Shown here piece after piece: positions 6,946-6,999 of a stretch of DNA of 6,999 bases (positions are counted from its first letter, which is position 1; the number at the start of each line of letters is the position of its first letter). Under the pieces are notes generated by a model. That model was not told the DNA's origin. It was given only the letters and a program-made list of their open reading frames with translations, and ran no database searches. Source of the DNA: an uncultured Lachnospiraceae bacterium (lineage in GTDB: Bacteria; Bacillota; Clostridia; Lachnospirales; Lachnospiraceae); contig CAMNGO010000107.1 in the NCBI GenBank assembly GCA_946538445.1, positions 1-6,999 on the forward strand, written 5' to 3'. The position numbers were made by a program, and so were the translations under genes.

Positions 6946-6999
6946 TTACAGATGTCGGATAACCTCCATGGCATCCTTCATATAATCATTTTCCTGGAA
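6946..6999 (-). CDS. C-terminal 17 codons of an unidentified upstream gene
   Basis: Reading in from the right edge on the minus strand, one frame stays open for 17 codons and ends in TAA at 6946-6948; the other two frames hit stops within a few codons. The peptide ends DYMKDAMEVIRHL and looks like a C-terminal helix. It does not resemble the end of hypoxanthine phosphoribosyltransferase, a common ftsH neighbour in Firmicutes, as I remember that protein. Too little is visible to name a family. If real, the gene ends 54 nt before the ftsH start, and no terminator hairpin lies between them. Confidence 0.4.
   Translation of the reverse strand, partial: FQENDYMKDAMEVIRHL

Overview
The window is an ordinary, densely packed housekeeping stretch from a low-to-mid-GC Firmicute. 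Gene content, protein sequence style and Shine-Dalgarno sites suggest a clostridial organism, most probably a Lachnospiraceae-type species; this is judged by eye and no search was run. Every gene I can support lies on the minus strand, so transcription runs from high to low coordinates.

Layout in transcription order. (1) 6946-6999: the last 17 codons of an unidentified upstream gene. (2) 4984-6891: ftsH, the membrane AAA+ zinc protease, followed by a strong hairpin-plus-T-run terminator (4926-4976). (3) 2935-4881: uvrC, the nucleotide-excision-repair incision nuclease; its likely start is 26 codons inside the longest open frame, because the longer frame runs back into the ftsH terminator. (4) 1965-2894: hprK, the HPr kinase/phosphorylase that drives carbon catabolite repression in Firmicutes. 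(5) 1023-1958: a ROK-family glucokinase gene only 6 nt after hprK, ending in a terminator (967-996). (6) 1-891: murB, a peptidoglycan precursor enzyme with its own candidate promoter; it lacks only its last few residues at the window edge.

How they fit together. The uvrC-hprK-glk block looks like one transcription unit: no terminator lies inside it, the gaps are 40 and 6 nt, and it is closed by the glk terminator. HprK reads the glycolytic state and phosphorylates HPr on a serine, while Glk makes the glucose 6-phosphate that feeds glycolysis, so their coupling makes physiological sense. UvrC and MurB are neighbours rather than pathway partners. From memory, hprK, murB, rapZ and whiA often cluster in clostridia, so rapZ/whiA-like genes would be expected just beyond position 1.

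No intergenic stretch exceeds 131 nt. I found no mobile element, CRISPR array, tRNA, rRNA or riboswitch, and no credible undescribed system. The points worth a second look are start-site corrections, promoter/terminator arrangement, and modest sequence peculiarities in known families.
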